DNA from: Pseudomonas antarctica
GTDB lineage: Bacteria; Pseudomonadota; Gammaproteobacteria; Pseudomonadales; Pseudomonadaceae
Assembly (NCBI RefSeq): GCF_001647715.1
Contig: NZ_CP015600.1
Coordinates: 6,014,001 to 6,078,000, forward strand
DNA length: 64,000 nt
Direction: 5' to 3'
This document shows positions 7,361 through 17,495 of this stretch, piece by piece. Numbering within the stretch: the stretch's first letter is position 1; every line of letters begins with the position of its first letter. Both the position numbers and the translations under genes were made by a program. The notes below the pieces were generated by a model. That model saw nothing but the letters and a program-made list of their open reading frames with translations, made no database searches and was not told the origin of the DNA.

Positions 7361-7780
7361 TCACAAAGCCATCATTACCTTGACCGTTCCAAGGCCCTCC
7401 AGCGCATAGCTGTGGTACTCATACACACGCCCCCGAATAATCAGATGCAGTGCACCGCCCTCATCACGCGCTTGAACATCGGGCTCTTTGGTTTTCAGAA
7501 AAGGATGTGCAGACACTAATGCAGTGAGTATTTCCTGATCACTCCCCAAATCCTCATGGACGTAGTATCTGTAGGAAAACCCCACCGTCGCACCACCCTG
7601 GCCGTCTCGCGCACCATAGATCGAGGTGCCGTTGCCCAATGAATGCTTCAACACCACTTCATCCAGATCCGGTGTTCCGGGCGACAGGATCCAACTGCCG
7701 CCGATATAGATCAGGCAGACCACAAGCAGGCAATTACGCAGAAACGGTATGAGGCGCTTAGTGGCCTTGCGAAATTGCAT
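7361..7780 (-). CDS. Membrane-anchored hypothetical protein, candidate immunity protein
   Basis: I do not recognise a family for this 139-residue protein. It has a basic N terminus (MQFRKATKRLIPFLRN), then one hydrophobic segment (CLLVVCLIYIGGSWIL, about residues 17-32), and a polar C-terminal domain of about 100 residues that would be periplasmic under a signal-anchor topology. Its start overlaps the end of the type-44 toxin gene by 23 bases, and an AAGG ribosome-binding site precedes the ATG. The immediate 3' position after a small toxin is the usual place for a cognate immunity gene. That role is inferred from position alone. Confidence 0.6.
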   Translation of the reverse strand: MQFRKATKRLIPFLRNCLLVVCLIYIGGSWILSPGTPDLDEVVLKHSLGNGTSIYGARDGQGGATVGFSYRYYVHEDLGSDQEILTALVSAHPFLKTKEPDVQARDEGGALHLIIRGRVYEYHSYALEGLGTVKVMMAL

Positions 7781-8141
7781 ATTCAATACCTTTTCTTATC
7801 CAATATTGGTCCCGTGGGTCATCACCAAAAGGCTCACCGCCCCACCCTGTTCCAAAATCCGGAAGGGTGGTTTTTGCGACGGTTTGAGCCACACCAGCAG
7901 CTCGCAACAACACATGCTCGGGAATGCCCAGCACCGTACCCGTAGCGCCGTAATTGAAGTTACCAAAAGCCTCATACTCGCGCCCTCGCTTCTTGTAGTT
8001 CCATGGGCCAGCAGCCCTGACCTGAGAATAAAACCAAGAATAAGCGAATGCCGAGCCTGGCTTGAGATGAGTGCGTTTGCATCGAAATATCGCCATGTTT
8101 TCAAAAATTGAAACACCGGGCGGCATTAACGGTACGGCCAT
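7758..8141 (-). CDS. Stand-alone polymorphic toxin type 44 domain protein
   Basis: The 127-residue product is almost entirely a polymorphic-toxin type 44 (Ntox44-like) domain. It shows WFYSQVRAAGPWNYKKRG, YEAFGNFNYGATGTVLG, LLRAAGVAQ and GWGGEPFGDDPRDQYWIRKG. In known proteins this domain is the C-terminal, probably nuclease, tip of large Rhs or filamentous toxins. Here there is no delivery region, only a short MAVPLMPPGVSIFENM lead. The ATG has an AAGGA ribosome-binding site; the frame is open 16 codons further up. It could be a free-standing type VI effector, an orphaned toxin tip left after rearrangement, or a cargo domain. The surrounding DNA is visibly more A/T-rich than the flanking operons. 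Confidence 0.72.
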   Translation of the reverse strand: MAVPLMPPGVSIFENMAIFRCKRTHLKPGSAFAYSWFYSQVRAAGPWNYKKRGREYEAFGNFNYGATGTVLGIPEHVLLRAAGVAQTVAKTTLPDFGTGWGGEPFGDDPRDQYWIRKGIEYAISQGH

Positions 8142-8367
8142 TTGCAGATCCTTGCAGGCAATGAGGAGCGCAGAAGCTAGCCACTCCACTCAGGCCTGAA
8201 AACCCGCTTAATCCAAATGCAGAACTCGCCTACAGCAACTCCATCCCATTCCGACATGTAAGCGGTCAGTCCGCATCATTAGCCGATCCGAAATGGCGAA
8301 AAGGTACGATCATCAACAACAATTTTTTAGTCACGAAAACGCTAACGCGCGATTGAACACAATTCAG

Positions 8368-8456
8368 TGTGGGAGCTGGCTTGCCTGCGATTGCGGTGGG
8401 TCAGTTGTTGATACAGTGACTGACAAACCGCTATCGCAGGCAAGCCAGCTCCCACA
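8368..8456. repeat. REPIN, GAGCTGGCTTGCCTGCGA type, downstream of chpC
   Basis: Inverted halves TGTGGGAGCTGGCTTGCCTG and its complement end in CCAGCTCCCACA around a loop. The rest of 8190-8479 is A/T-rich. It probably holds the toxin-gene promoter, but no clear -35/-10 pair was identified. Confidence 0.9.
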
Positions 8457-8479
8457 GTGGATCTTCACAAGGCTAATCG

Positions 8480-8935
8480 TCAGGCCAACCCGGACTCTAC
8501 CAATAAGGCCTCCAACCCCATCAAATCCGGTACTTTCGCCACATGCTCCCCCACCTGCACCGCCGCCAGTTCCAGCGGGCACAGCGGCACATCCACGTAA
8601 CTCAACTGGCTATCGAGCTTGTACGAGCGGGGAATGCCCTGAATCACCATCGCAATGAACTTCAACGTCGGTCGCCCGCCGAGCGCGTTCAACACCACAA
8701 TCCGCGAGCGCTCGCCGGTCACGCTGGCCTCACCGCACACCGCTTCAAAGCTGATCAACGGCAACTGCCGGTCGCGCCAGGTCACTTGCCGCAGGTACCA
8801 CGGCGGTGCATCGCTGGCCGGTTCGCCGCGCTGGAAGTCGATCAGTTCGGCGATGGCAACGTTGGGCAGCACCAGGTGGCGGTCAGCCAGGGGCAATAGC
8901 AGGCCGGTGAGTTGGCTGGTGCGGTGGTCAAGCAT
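8480..8935 (-). CDS. chpC: CheW-like chemotaxis protein ChpC
   Basis: The 151-residue protein is a CheW-domain adaptor. By family knowledge it couples receptors to the ChpA kinase of the Pil-Chp system, which controls twitching and cAMP in P. aeruginosa. The DHRTSQLTGLLLPLADRHLVLPNVAIAELI opening (residues 3-32) is typical of a CheW first beta-barrel strand set. The ATG overlaps the chpA stop by 8 bases. It directly follows chpA here, whereas P. aeruginosa has chpB between them, so no dedicated methylesterase is encoded. Confidence 0.88.
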   Translation of the reverse strand: MLDHRTSQLTGLLLPLADRHLVLPNVAIAELIDFQRGEPASDAPPWYLRQVTWRDRQLPLISFEAVCGEASVTGERSRIVVLNALGGRPTLKFIAMVIQGIPRSYKLDSQLSYVDVPLCPLELAAVQVGEHVAKVPDLMGLEALLVESGLA

Positions 8936-11900
8936 GGGACTTGCTCCAGTAGGCGATGCTTTCCAGCAGCACCGACTCTTGATACGGCTTGCCGAGGTAG
9001 TCGTTGACGCCAATGGCCATGGCGCGGTCGCGGTGTTTTTGGCCGGTGCGCGAGGTGATCATGATGATCGGCAGGCGCATCAGCCGTGGGTCGTTGCGCA
9101 CCTGGATGGCCACTTCGAAGCCGTCCATGCGCGGCATTTCGATGTCGAGCAGCATCAGGTCCGGGGTGTGTTCTTCGAGCAGGGCGATGGCGTCGATCCC
9201 GTCTTTGGCAGTGAGTACGTTCATGCCGTTGCGCTCCAGCAGGCGGCTGGTGACTTTGCGCACGGTGACCGAATCGTCCACGACCAGCACCAGCAGCGGG
9301 CGTTTTTTCAGCGGGTCGTTGAGGACCAGCGCGGCGTCGACCGACTGGGCCGGCAAGGCTGGTTGCCGGGCGCGGATATGCGCGAGCAAGTCGATGATCA
9401 ACACCACGCGGCCATCGCCCAGAATGGTCGCCCCGGACAACCCCTGCACGCCCGCAAACTGCGGGCCCAGGCCCTTAACCACGATCTCTCGCGTACCGGC
9501 CATGGCATCCACATGCACCGCCACGCGCCGCTCGTTGCATTGCACCAGCAGCACCGGCACCGGCTGGTACTGGCCCAACAGTTTCGGCCGGGCGACGGTG
9601 TGCAGCAGGTCGCCCAGGTAGAACAACTCGTAGCGCTGGCCGGCGTATTCATAACGCGGTGGGTCTTGTTGGTAGTGCCCCGCCAGTTCGTGGGGCAGCA
9701 CGCGCACCAGGCCTTCAATAGTGTTGAGCGGAATCGCGTATTGATCGTCCGCGCATTGCACCATCAGTGCCCGATTGACCGACACCGTAAACGGCAGGCG
9801 AATGCGAAAGTGCACGCCCGCGCCCGGCGTCGAATCAATGACCATCGAGCCACCGAGTTGGCGCACTTCTTCGTGCACCACGTCCATGCCCACGCCACGC
9901 CCGGAAATCTGCGTGATTTTTTCCGCCGTGGAGAACCCCGGCTGCAGGATGAACTGCAACACGTCGCGGTCGCTGATCTCTTGATGGGGGCTGAGCAAAC
10001 CCCGCTTGATTGCCTTGCGCCGCACCGCCTCAAGTGGCACCCCGGCGCCATCGTCGCGCATGTCGAAGACGATATCGCCGCCTTCGTGGGCCAGGTCCAG
10101 GCTGATACGGCCCCTCGCAGGTTTGCCGGCCAGCAACCGTGCCTCGCGCGATTCCAGGCCATGGTCCACGGCATTGCGCAGCATATGTTCCAGCGGCGCC
10201 ACCATGCGTTCCAGCACGTTGCGGTCCATCTCGCCCTCGGCATTGCCGACCACGAATTCGACGTCCTTGCCCAACTCCTCCGCCACCTGGCGCACGATGC
10301 GCTTGAGGCGCGGCAGCATGCGTTCAAACGGCACCATGCGCGTGCGCATCAGGCCTTCTTGCAACTCGGTGTTGATGCGCGCCTGTTGCTGCAACAGGTT
10401 GTGCGCGTCCTGGTTGCGGCGATCGAGGGTTTCCTTGAGGTCCAGCAAGTCGGAGGCTGACTCAGACAGCGCGCGCGACAGCTGCTGCAACTGCGAATGG
10501 CGGTCCATTTCCAGCGGGTCAAATTCTTCATAACCCAAGCGCTCGGCCTCGGCCTGCTGGCGGCTGAGGATGCGGCCCTGGGTTTCGGTGTCGAGCCGGC
10601 GCAGTTGGTCGCGCATGCGCTCAATAGTGGTTTCGACTTCATTGAGCGCGGTGCGCGCGTCGTTCACCTGCTGCTCGATACGGCCACGGAAGATCGAAGT
10701 TTCACCGGCCAGGTTGACCAGGTCATCCAGCAAATCGGCAGAGATTTTCACCATGTCCGCAGCAGGATCAACCGCCGCTTCCGCCTTGCCCGCCGGCAAT
10801 GCCACTGGCAACAACGGTTCATCACTCGGGTGCACCAGGCTTTTGATCCGCTCGATGAGCTTGTCCACCGAGCCCACCGGCAAGCCGTCCGTCACCGCAT
10901 CGATCATCTGCGCCAGGCGGTCATGACAGCCCTGCAGCAACGCGAACAGTTCGGGGGACGGGGCCAGCAAACCGGCAGACAGCCCTTCGTAGAGAAACTC
11001 CAGCTCATGGGCCAAATCGCCAATCGGCCCGATTTCGACCATGCGCGCGCCCCCTTTGAGGGTGTGCAGGTCGCGCAGCAGGGTTTCCACCTCCTGGCGA
11101 TTGTTCGGCTCGGCCTGCCAGCGCAGCAACGCGCTGCTTGAGCTGTCGAGAATATCGGCGGCTTCTTCGAGGAAAATATCCAGCAGCTCGGGGTCAGCCG
11201 GCGCTTCGGGCGCAGTTGCCGGGGTGGCTGGCGTGCTGCTCTGGCGTAACTCGCGCAGTTGAGCGATCAAGTCGCTGGAGTCGCTCAGGGGTTGGTGGCC
11301 TTGCAGTTGATCCAACTGCAAGGCCAGCCGCTCATGGCTGGCCATCAGCACGTGGGACAGTTCCGGCGAGTAGCTGTAGCGGCGGTCCACCAAGCCTTCG
11401 TAAAGGCATTCCAGCTCATGGGCCAGGTTGCCAATTGGCCCAATCTCGGCCATGCGCGCGCCGCCTTTGAGGGTGTGCAAATCCCGTTGCAGTGACGAGA
11501 GCGGTGCCGCGCTGTCGGGCTCCAGCAACCAGCGTTTAAGCGACTGCCCGGCGCTGTCGAGGATATCCACCGCCTCTTCCAGGAAGATCTCGACGATCTC
11601 GTCGTCCATCGCCGTGTCCTGGCCCAATTGTGCCGTGGCGGCGCCCAGTTCCGAGATGCTCAGGGCGCGGCTGCCGTCGCTTTTGATCAGGCCGGTGGCG
11701 GACGGATCGAGGGCGTCATCAAGCAATTCGCGCAGGGCTTGTACCCGCGCCGGGGCCGGGCTGATTTCCTGGCCGGCGGCCAGTTGGTCGAGCATGTTGA
11801 TCAACGCTTCATGGGCCTGTTCGGCCTCCTGGAAAAACCGCTCGCTGACCGCCAGGCTGCTCTCTTCCACGGCACCGTACAGATCGAGCAAGGCCTCGCA

Positions 11901-14741
11901 CAGCGCGTCGATGGCGTGCAGGTCGGCGATGTGCGCGCCCTCGCCCAAGGTGGTCAATTCGTCCAGCAGCGCCGTCAGCTCCTGGCGCTCGCCGGGGTGT
12001 TGCTGCCAGCGGCGCAGCAGGCTTTCGGCATCCAGCAGGATGTCCATGCCTTGGGCCAGGAAGTTGGTAATCAACTGCGGGTCGCGTTTGATACGCAGGC
12101 CCGTATTAGGCGCGTCGAGCAAGGCGTCGAGCTGATGGTCGAGCAGGCTTTGGGTACGGCCGATCAGGTCCGCTGCGCCCTTGATCGGCACGAGCGGGTC
12201 GCTGTCCAGTTGTCGCAACCCGCGCTGAAACAAACCTTCAGCTTCCAGCAGCAGTTCCACTTCATCCAGGTCCAACGGCAGGCGGTGGGCCTTGTATTCG
12301 CGGGTCAGGTGATCAAGCGGCCGCGCCAGTTCGGCAATCGGCAACACGCCAGCCATGTAGGCGCTGCCCTTGAGGGTGTGCAGGGCGCGTTGCAATTCAT
12401 CGCTGACTTGCAGCGGCACGTGTTCGGCGGCCTGCTGCAGGAAGTGGTTGAGGCTTTCCAGGTGGCTCTGGGCTTCGTTGCGGAAGATCTCCAACAGCAT
12501 CGGGTCGTGGGGTTCTGCGGCCTTTTCAGTGCCGCTGGCCAGGGCGTGGGCACGGGCGGCCAAGGCGTCGACTTCATCGCGTTGGCGTTGGTCATCGGTG
12601 GCGAAATCGGCAATCAATTCCGGCAGCAGGGCCACAGCTTCATCCAGCACCTGTTGAATATCAGGGCCGAGGGTAACGCTGCGTTCGAGCACGCGGTTAA
12701 GCAGGTTTTCCACTGCCCAGGCCAACTCGGCCAGCACCAGGGCGCGGACCATACGGCCGCTGCCTTTCAAGGTGTGGAACGCGCGGCGCATCTCGCCTTG
12801 AGCGGTTTTGTCCGCGCAATTCGGCAAGTAACGGTGCAGCACTTCGAGGACTTCGTCGGTTTCTTCGAGGAAGACTTCGCGCAGCTCATCGTCGATGGGC
12901 TCTTCACCGAGCGGCGGTGGCAGCAGGCTGCCGGGGCGTTGCAGTGCAGGCGGGTTCAGGCGTGATGTCGGGCTGGCCAGTGCGTCGAACTGGGATTGGC
13001 TCGGCGCAACCTCGGTCGACAGCGCGCCGTCCGGCGCGACCAGTGCCTGACGCCAGGGTTTTTCGGCGGGCAGATAGCCGAGCGCGGCCAGGCCCTGGGT
13101 GGTCAGTTCCAGCACGCGTTCGCCCGCAGCGTCGGCGTCCTGAAGCATGCGTTCCAGGTAGTACTCCAGGCTGCTGATCACGTCGGCAAAATGCGCCAGT
13201 TGTACCTCGGAGGGCACGGCCTCATTCACCATCAGCTGTTCATCGACATAATCGGTACAGCCGCGCATCAGGCTCGCCGCGCGCGGCAGGGGAATCATCG
13301 CCAACGCCCCGCGCACTTGGCTGAGCAACTCGGGCAGAGACTCCAGGCGCTGGCGATCCCAATGGGCTTCAATGCAGTCAATCACCAGCTCTTTGGCTTG
13401 CTTGAGGCACTGGCAGGATTCGCGGATAACCAGTTGGTGAATCTGGGTCAAGTCAGTGGTGGGCAGGCGGCTTTCTTCGCGGCTTTCCGGTTCTACCGTG
13501 CCGACCATTCCCGCCAGCGTGGCCTCGACATAGAGCAAGGCCCCGGCGACATCCATCAGCACTGCATCATTGGGTTCGCGGTGGCCTTGGACCAGGCCAA
13601 GCACCACGGCAAGCTGGTCGATAATGACTTTGCGCGGCTGGCCGAAGCCCAGCACGGCCAAGGTGTCGGCGATCTGCCGCAGGGGCGCCAGCAAGGCATC
13701 GAGGTCGCTGGTGTGCTGCCGGTCACTGCGCACGAACAGGTCCAGGCGCTCCTTGACCCGCACCAGTTCCTCGCATAACGCGCCAAGCACCGAGCCCATG
13801 GCATTGCGATCCGGCCCGGCCAGGCGCGCGCGCTCGGCATCGACCACGGCGCTGTCGGGCAAGGCTTCATCCAGGCCGTAGCGTTCCTTGAGGCTTTGCA
13901 TGCGCGGCGTTGGCCGGGTGACCTTGGCGACGTAGAACAGCAGGCTCTTGAGCAGTTCATCCGGCGCAGGTTGGTTGATGCCGCCGATACCCTGGACCAG
14001 CAGGCGCTTGAGTTGCTTGTCGCTGGCTTTGAGCAAACTGCGCAGCGCCGGGCTGTTGGCGATCACGCCCGTGAGCATGCCTTCGACCAGCGCCGAGGTG
14101 ACTTGCCACAAAGGCAGCAGCGGCGCGCCCTGGCATAGCGCTTCGAGGCGCGCGAAAACCCGCGCCATGTCTTCCAGGTTGCTTGGGCCGTGGTCTTCGC
14201 GCAGCAAGCCGGCCAACGCCTGCAGCAGAAGCTGGTGCCACTGGCGCAGTTGCTCGTGAAGGTCAGGCAGCGCGCGCTGGGCCAAGGCCTCATCGGGCAA
14301 CGGCGCAATCGACAGCAGTTGCGGGCTGAACAGGCTGGTCTCCGACAGCAGACTTTCGCCGCGCGCGCTGCGCAGGTCATTGAGCAGCGGCAACACCACC
14401 AGCGGCAGGTCGCGGCGGGCACTGTGTACGCGCTCTAGGTACAACGGCAACTGGCTAAGCGCCTGTTGCAGCAGGCGGATGCTTTCATCGCGCTGGCTGA
14501 CGCGCTCGGCTTGCAGGGCCAGGGCCAGCTCTTCAATTTCTTCAGCCAGCAGGGCCGCGCCGTAGAACTCGACCATTTGCAGCGCGCCATGCACCTGATG
14601 GACGCAGGCCAGGCACTCGCCGATGGCGTCGCCGTCGCTGGTTTCGACAAACGTGTCCAGCGCCGAACGGGCCTGTTTCAGGGTTTCGGCAATGTCGCCC
14701 TTGACCCATTCGAGGGCCACGTAGTCGTGCCGATCAACCAT
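8928..14741 (-). CDS. chpA: ChpA hybrid chemosensory histidine kinase with multiple Hpt domains and a receiver
   Basis: This 1937-residue cytoplasmic kinase is the signalling core of the Pil-Chp system. Four clear histidine-phosphotransfer modules carry the HTLKG motif near residues 655, 788, 1089 and 1228. At least two degenerate Hpt-like regions precede them (for example VHQVHGALQM near residue 50). A CheA dimerisation domain (near 1330), an ATPase domain (LEHMLRNAVDHGLE near 1517, GRGVGMDVV near 1610), a CheW-like domain (about 1650-1780) and a C-terminal receiver (LVVDDSVTVRKV near 1817, phospho-acceptor Asp in LLDIEMPRMDG near 1864) follow. An AGCGGAG precedes the ATG. A REPIN separates it from pilJ. 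Confidence 0.95.
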   Translation of the reverse strand: MVDRHDYVALEWVKGDIAETLKQARSALDTFVETSDGDAIGECLACVHQVHGALQMVEFYGAALLAEEIEELALALQAERVSQRDESIRLLQQALSQLPLYLERVHSARRDLPLVVLPLLNDLRSARGESLLSETSLFSPQLLSIAPLPDEALAQRALPDLHEQLRQWHQLLLQALAGLLREDHGPSNLEDMARVFARLEALCQGAPLLPLWQVTSALVEGMLTGVIANSPALRSLLKASDKQLKRLLVQGIGGINQPAPDELLKSLLFYVAKVTRPTPRMQSLKERYGLDEALPDSAVVDAERARLAGPDRNAMGSVLGALCEELVRVKERLDLFVRSDRQHTSDLDALLAPLRQIADTLAVLGFGQPRKVIIDQLAVVLGLVQGHREPNDAVLMDVAGALLYVEATLAGMVGTVEPESREESRLPTTDLTQIHQLVIRESCQCLKQAKELVIDCIEAHWDRQRLESLPELLSQVRGALAMIPLPRAASLMRGCTDYVDEQLMVNEAVPSEVQLAHFADVISSLEYYLERMLQDADAAGERVLELTTQGLAALGYLPAEKPWRQALVAPDGALSTEVAPSQSQFDALASPTSRLNPPALQRPGSLLPPPLGEEPIDDELREVFLEETDEVLEVLHRYLPNCADKTAQGEMRRAFHTLKGSGRMVRALVLAELAWAVENLLNRVLERSVTLGPDIQQVLDEAVALLPELIADFATDDQRQRDEVDALAARAHALASGTEKAAEPHDPMLLEIFRNEAQSHLESLNHFLQQAAEHVPLQVSDELQRALHTLKGSAYMAGVLPIAELARPLDHLTREYKAHRLPLDLDEVELLLEAEGLFQRGLRQLDSDPLVPIKGAADLIGRTQSLLDHQLDALLDAPNTGLRIKRDPQLITNFLAQGMDILLDAESLLRRWQQHPGERQELTALLDELTTLGEGAHIADLHAIDALCEALLDLYGAVEESSLAVSERFFQEAEQAHEALINMLDQLAAGQEISPAPARVQALRELLDDALDPSATGLIKSDGSRALSISELGAATAQLGQDTAMDDEIVEIFLEEAVDILDSAGQSLKRWLLEPDSAAPLSSLQRDLHTLKGGARMAEIGPIGNLAHELECLYEGLVDRRYSYSPELSHVLMASHERLALQLDQLQGHQPLSDSSDLIAQLRELRQSSTPATPATAPEAPADPELLDIFLEEAADILDSSSSALLRWQAEPNNRQEVETLLRDLHTLKGGARMVEIGPIGDLAHELEFLYEGLSAGLLAPSPELFALLQGCHDRLAQMIDAVTDGLPVGSVDKLIERIKSLVHPSDEPLLPVALPAGKAEAAVDPAADMVKISADLLDDLVNLAGETSIFRGRIEQQVNDARTALNEVETTIERMRDQLRRLDTETQGRILSRQQAEAERLGYEEFDPLEMDRHSQLQQLSRALSESASDLLDLKETLDRRNQDAHNLLQQQARINTELQEGLMRTRMVPFERMLPRLKRIVRQVAEELGKDVEFVVGNAEGEMDRNVLERMVAPLEHMLRNAVDHGLESREARLLAGKPARGRISLDLAHEGGDIVFDMRDDGAGVPLEAVRRKAIKRGLLSPHQEISDRDVLQFILQPGFSTAEKITQISGRGVGMDVVHEEVRQLGGSMVIDSTPGAGVHFRIRLPFTVSVNRALMVQCADDQYAIPLNTIEGLVRVLPHELAGHYQQDPPRYEYAGQRYELFYLGDLLHTVARPKLLGQYQPVPVLLVQCNERRVAVHVDAMAGTREIVVKGLGPQFAGVQGLSGATILGDGRVVLIIDLLAHIRARQPALPAQSVDAALVLNDPLKKRPLLVLVVDDSVTVRKVTSRLLERNGMNVLTAKDGIDAIALLEEHTPDLMLLDIEMPRMDGFEVAIQVRNDPRLMRLPIIMITSRTGQKHRDRAMAIGVNDYLGKPYQESVLLESIAYWSKSHA

Positions 14742-14804
14742 AACTGCTCCGCTTAGAATTCATGAACTGCGTGTGTTGCCAAGATCTCAAAACCAATGAA
14801 GATT

Positions 14805-14900
14805 AAATGTGGGAGCGGGCTTGCTCGCGAATACGGTGGGCCAGCCAGCAGATTAGGCGACTGATACATAGCTTTCGCGAGCAAGCCCGCTCCCACATTT
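14805..14900. repeat. REPIN, GAGCGGGCTTGCTCGCGA type, between pilJ and chpA
   Basis: Inverted REP halves sit between two co-directional genes of one pathway, in the place where P. aeruginosa carries pilK. The rest of the 169-bp gap shows no gene. Confidence 0.92.
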
Positions 14901-14910
14901 TGACTGCATT

Positions 14911-16962
14911 TCAATCCTCAACTTGCTTGGGCGGTGGCAAGGTGAAACCCGACACCGACCTGCGCAACTGGCTGGCCATCTTCGCCAGGTTGCCGATACT
15001 TTCGGCGGTGGCGGTCGAGCCGGATGACGTCTGCGTGGTGATTTGCTGGATCACGTTCATCGTCAGGGAGATCTGCCCGGCGGACGACGTCTGTTGCTGC
15101 GCCGCATTGGAAATACTCTGAATCAACGCCGCCAGGGTTTTCGACACGCCTTCGATTTCTTCCAGCGCCACCCCGGCGTCCTGGGCCAACCGCGCGCCAC
15201 GCACCACTTCGGTGGTGGTCTGTTCCATGGAAATAACGGCTTCATTGGTGTCGGTCTGAATCGCCCGCACCAGCGTTTCGATTTGCCGGGTGGCGGCGGA
15301 TGAGCGCTCAGCCAGCCGTTGCACTTCATCGGCCACCACCGCAAAACCGCGCCCGGCGTCACCGGCCATGCTCGCCTGGATCGCCGCATTGAGGGCGAGG
15401 ATGTTGGTCTGGTCGGCAATGTCGTCGATCAGGCTGACGATATCGCCAATCTCCTGGGAAGACTCGCCCAGGCGCTTGATGCGCTTGGCGGTGTCCTGGA
15501 TCTGCTCGCGAATGTTGTCCATGCCGTGGATGGTGTTGTGCACCACCTCATTGCCCTTGTTGGCGATTTCAACCGAACGCTCCGCCACCGCCGAAGACTC
15601 CGCCGCGTTGGCCGACACCTGGTCGATGGACTGGGCCATCTGGTTGATCGCGGTGGAGGCTTCGGCGATCTGCTGGGCCTGATGCTCCGAGGCCTGGGCC
15701 AGATGCATGGCGGTGGCCTGGGTCTCTTGCACCGCGCCGGCAACTTGCCCGGCGGTGAGGTTGATGGTGGCGACCAGATCGCGCAGTTGGTCCACCGAAT
15801 AGTTGATGGAGTCGGCGATGGTGCCGGTGAAGTCTTCGGTCACCGAGGCGGTCACCGTGAGGTCGCCATCGGCCAGGTCTTCGATTTCGTCGAGCAGGCG
15901 CATGATCGCGTTCTGGTTGCGTTCGTTCTTCTCGGCGGTTTCATGCAGTTGGCGGTTGGTTTCGCGCACCATCACCAGGCCGATCAGGATGATCGAGGTC
16001 AACGCCAACAGGCCCAGCACATAGCCGCCGATGGTGTCGAAGCTGCGCCCGCTGGCGAGGTTTTCAAACCCGGTGGCCAGGTGTGAGGCTTCATCGAGCA
16101 GGGTTTGCGACAGGTTGAAAATATTGCTCGCCGAAGCGCGCACCTGGAACAGTTGCGGCGAGGTTTCGAGGATTTCATCCACAGAGCCGGAGACGAACTC
16201 GAACAGCTCGGCGATTTCCGCCAGGCGCGCGCGGGCATCGTGGTCTTCAACCTGGGTAATGCGCAGGCCCGGGTTGCCGTTGAGCATGCCGTTGAGCACC
16301 AGGCCGAAGCGGTTGGCATCGCGACCAAACGCGTCGGCGGCCTGCACGGCGGTTTCGTCGCCGGCCAGCACGGTGTTGACGGCGCCCAGAATGCGTTCGG
16401 CCAGCAGCGACTGGCGCTGGGCCAACGCCACCTGGCTCGCCGGGGCGCCGCGTTGCAGCAAGATATCGACGACCTTTTCCGACTCCATCTGCAATTGCGG
16501 CACGGTTTCGGCCAGGGTCGCGGCCACTTGATGCAACGACAACACCGTCTGCTCGCTGGCGAGGATCGCGTCGGTGTTTTTCAGCAGCGCTTCCCAGTCA
16601 GTCTGCACGGCGCGCATCTCGGCGCGTACCGCACTGGGCGCCGCCGGCAGGCCGGTCTCGGCGTCACCTTTTTTCAGGTAGCCCCAGCGCTGGGCGAAGT
16701 CGTTGCGCGCGTCGCCCAGCAGCTTGAACGCGGCGGCCTTGCCGGCAGCGGCTTCGGTGGCATTTTTGGCGATGCGCTGGGACAGCACGCGCAGCTCACC
16801 GGCGTGGCCGATGTACTGTTTGTCATAGGTGGACTGCGTGTTGAGGTACGCGAAGTTGGCGAACAACAGCATGATGAACACGATCAGCGCGATAAACAGC
16901 ACGATGATCTGCGAACGGCTGCGCGACGCGGCTTGCGGTTTGGGAGTAGTAGCGGTGGTCAT
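14911..16962 (-). CDS. pilJ: Type IV pilus methyl-accepting chemoreceptor PilJ
   Basis: This 683-residue transmembrane receptor feeds the Pil-Chp pathway. TM1 is about residues 20-43 ([20 protein letters not shown]). A periplasmic PilJ-type helical sensor follows to about 310. TM2 is about 313-333 ([20 protein letters not shown]). A HAMP region and a cytoplasmic signalling coiled coil come next. The hairpin tip is recognisable near residue 520 ([20 protein letters not shown]). Its ATG overlaps the pilI stop. With pilK and chpB absent from the cluster, any adaptation by methylation would need enzymes encoded elsewhere. Confidence 0.95.
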   Translation of the reverse strand: MTTATTPKPQAASRSRSQIIVLFIALIVFIMLLFANFAYLNTQSTYDKQYIGHAGELRVLSQRIAKNATEAAAGKAAAFKLLGDARNDFAQRWGYLKKGDAETGLPAAPSAVRAEMRAVQTDWEALLKNTDAILASEQTVLSLHQVAATLAETVPQLQMESEKVVDILLQRGAPASQVALAQRQSLLAERILGAVNTVLAGDETAVQAADAFGRDANRFGLVLNGMLNGNPGLRITQVEDHDARARLAEIAELFEFVSGSVDEILETSPQLFQVRASASNIFNLSQTLLDEASHLATGFENLASGRSFDTIGGYVLGLLALTSIILIGLVMVRETNRQLHETAEKNERNQNAIMRLLDEIEDLADGDLTVTASVTEDFTGTIADSINYSVDQLRDLVATINLTAGQVAGAVQETQATAMHLAQASEHQAQQIAEASTAINQMAQSIDQVSANAAESSAVAERSVEIANKGNEVVHNTIHGMDNIREQIQDTAKRIKRLGESSQEIGDIVSLIDDIADQTNILALNAAIQASMAGDAGRGFAVVADEVQRLAERSSAATRQIETLVRAIQTDTNEAVISMEQTTTEVVRGARLAQDAGVALEEIEGVSKTLAALIQSISNAAQQQTSSAGQISLTMNVIQQITTQTSSGSTATAESIGNLAKMASQLRRSVSGFTLPPPKQVED

Positions 16963-17483
16963 GCGGCAACATCCATGAAACCTGGGGCCTGGGCCAAAGC
17001 GAAGGGGCTGAAGACCTGCCAGAGCTGGTCGCTGTCGAACTGCCCCTGAATAAACGGCACGCCGGAGTTGGCGCCCGTCAACAAGGCGTCTTGTGCGAAA
17101 TGCTGCATGCCCACCACCTCATCTACCAGCAGCCCGACAAACAAGTCGTTGAATTCCACCACCAGCACCCGCCGTTGCTTGCGCGCTTTGGACAGGTCCA
17201 GGCCGAGAAACCCGCCCAGGTCCATCACCGGCAGCAAACGCCCGCGCAGGTTGGCCACGCCCTTGACCCAGGGTTTAACCCCCGGCATCAAGGTGCAACG
17301 CGGTTCGTGCAACACCTCGGCGACTTCGCCCATCGGCGCCACATACCAATGCGGCCCCAGGCGAAAGCCGATCCCGCTCCAACGCTGCAGGCGGGTTTCC
17401 TGGGACGGCAGGTCAGCGGCCAACAGGCGGCAGCGGCGGTCGATGTCCAGCAGCAGCTCGAAGGCGGTTTGCGACTCGGTCAT
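16959..17483 (-). CDS. pilI: CheW-like twitching motility protein PilI
   Basis: This 174-residue CheW-domain protein is thought to link PilJ to ChpA. The sequence [19 protein letters not shown] (about residues 54-72) and [21 protein letters not shown] (about 94-114) are the typical CheW ligand-facing strands. It lies between pilH and pilJ in the conserved order, overlaps pilJ by 4 bases, and is probably co-transcribed with both. It is soluble, with no signal peptide. Length and organisation are normal for PilI. Confidence 0.92.
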   Translation of the reverse strand: MTESQTAFELLLDIDRRCRLLAADLPSQETRLQRWSGIGFRLGPHWYVAPMGEVAEVLHEPRCTLMPGVKPWVKGVANLRGRLLPVMDLGGFLGLDLSKARKQRRVLVVEFNDLFVGLLVDEVVGMQHFAQDALLTGANSGVPFIQGQFDSDQLWQVFSPFALAQAPGFMDVAA

Positions 17484-17495
17484 GATGGCGTGCCG

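Noticed and set aside
8655..10460. 601-codon plus-strand open frame opposite chpA
   Set aside because: Antisense shadow of the CheA core. It is His-rich low-complexity translation with no ribosome-binding site or domain.
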